Shown here one piece after another: positions 5,455 to 5,885 of a stretch of DNA of 5,885 nucleotides; position 1 is the first letter of the stretch, and the number at the start of each line of letters is the position of its first letter. The stretch is from Rhodoferax sp. UBA6134. GTDB taxonomy: Bacteria > Pseudomonadota > Gammaproteobacteria > Burkholderiales > Burkholderiaceae_C. The translations under genes were made by a program, and so were the position numbers. A model generated the notes under the pieces. The model had not been told where the DNA came from, ran no database searches, and saw only the letters and a program-made list of their open reading frames with translations. Location of the stretch: positions 18,034 to 23,918 of the forward strand of contig DIVK01000109.1 in the NCBI GenBank assembly GCA_002422455.1, given 5' to 3'.

Positions 5455-5885
5455 CAGTGTTTTCCTCCCTTGAAGGTGCGGCGCACCGCATCGGCCACCT
5501 GCGCGCTTGATGGGATGTACAGGTCTTCGAGTGTGGGTGAAAACGGCACGGGTACATGCGGCGGCGACACCTGCTCGATTTGCGCTTTGAGCGCGCCAAA
5601 GGCGTGCATGCAGACCTGGGCCGCAATGTCGGTGCCGATGTTGCAGCGCGGGCTGGCTTCATCGACACAGACCAGGCGACCGGTCTTGGTGACACTGTCG
5701 AGCACGGTGTCGAGGTCCAGTGGCGACAAGGTGCGCAGGTCGACAATTTCCACCTCGATACCTTCCTTGGCCAGCGTGGCTGCGGCGTCGAGCGCGCGGT
5801 GCACCATCAGGCCGTAGGTGACGATGGAGCAGTGTTTGCCTTCGCGCACCACGTTGGCCTCGCCCAGCGGAATGGCATACGAGCC
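5454..5885 (-). CDS. acoB: Acetoin dehydrogenase E1 beta subunit, C-terminal part (5' truncated)
   Basis: This is the C-terminal 143 residues of an E1 beta subunit of the thiamine-diphosphate-dependent 2-oxoacid/acetoin dehydrogenase type. The frame is open to the window edge and begins GSYAIPLGEANVVREG, the normal run-in to the transketolase C-terminal domain. GKHCSIVTYGLMVHRALDAA, the EVEIVDLRTLSPLDLDTV strand-helix and GRLVCVDEASPRCNIGTDIA, then PFSPTLEDLYIPSSAQV near the end, are all family-typical. The usual length is about 325-340 residues, so more than half is outside. An internal GTG at 5852 is not the start because homology continues upstream of it. With AcoA it forms the alpha2beta2 E1 that cleaves acetoin. 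Pyruvate dehydrogenase E1 beta is very similar; the assignment to acetoin rests on the fused-hydrolase acoC next door and the nearby acoR. Confidence 0.93.
   Translation of the reverse strand, partial: GSYAIPLGEANVVREGKHCSIVTYGLMVHRALDAAATLAKEGIEVEIVDLRTLSPLDLDTVLDSVTKTGRLVCVDEASPRCNIGTDIAAQVCMHAFGALKAQIEQVSPPHVPVPFSPTLEDLYIPSSAQVADAVRRTFKGGKH

Noticed and set aside
4336..5817. A 493-codon open frame on the + strand opposite acoC and acoB
   Set aside because: It lies wholly antisense to two genes with clear family matches. Its composition (rich in His, Arg, Gln, Val) is typical of the reverse complement of GC-biased codons, and it matches no family I recognise.

Overview
The window looks like a chromosomal segment of a betaproteobacterium, most likely Burkholderiales (Comamonadaceae or Rhodoferax-like). 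Three things suggest this: the GC-rich coding with strong third-position bias, an acetoin cluster of the Cupriavidus type (an AcoC in which a lipoyl domain is fused to an alpha/beta-hydrolase), and short dispersed palindromes of kinds I associate with such genomes. The taxonomic call is inference from recognised protein families; no search was run.

Layout. Positions 1-419 carry the 3' end of serS (seryl-tRNA synthetase) on the + strand. A short palindromic repeat (433-512) follows. A small NadR-like P-loop ATPase / ribosylnicotinamide-kinase-like gene (about 461-1039) begins inside that repeat. The gap 1040-1204 holds remnants of two other dispersed repeats. Next comes a full-length sigma-54-dependent activator of the AcoR type (1205-3196, +). 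The rest of the window is on the - strand and converges on acoR. In transcription order it reads acoB (E1 beta, cut by the right edge), acoC (E2), a lipoate/octanoate protein-ligase-family gene, and a small MTH1187-type thiamine-binding protein. acoB and acoC overlap by 1 nt, acoC and the lipoate gene by 8 nt, and a 48-nt gap precedes the last gene. This is a compact operon with likely translational coupling.

How it fits together. AcoR-type proteins activate acetoin catabolism genes from sigma-54 promoters. The acetoin dehydrogenase complex (thiamine-diphosphate-dependent E1 = AcoA/AcoB, lipoyl E2 = AcoC) cleaves acetoin to acetaldehyde and acetyl-CoA. The two downstream genes match the complex's two cofactors: one family attaches lipoyl or octanoyl groups to a lysine such as AcoC Lys45, and the other binds thiamine. 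The cluster therefore appears to carry its own cofactor support. The expected sigma-54 promoter, acoA and any acoX would lie beyond the right edge.

Novelty. I see no clearly undescribed system. The points most worth a second look are the LipL-like signature of the lipoate gene, the co-packaged cofactor genes, the repeat that supplies the start of the NadR-like gene, and the variant GAFTGA loop (GSFTGG) in AcoR.
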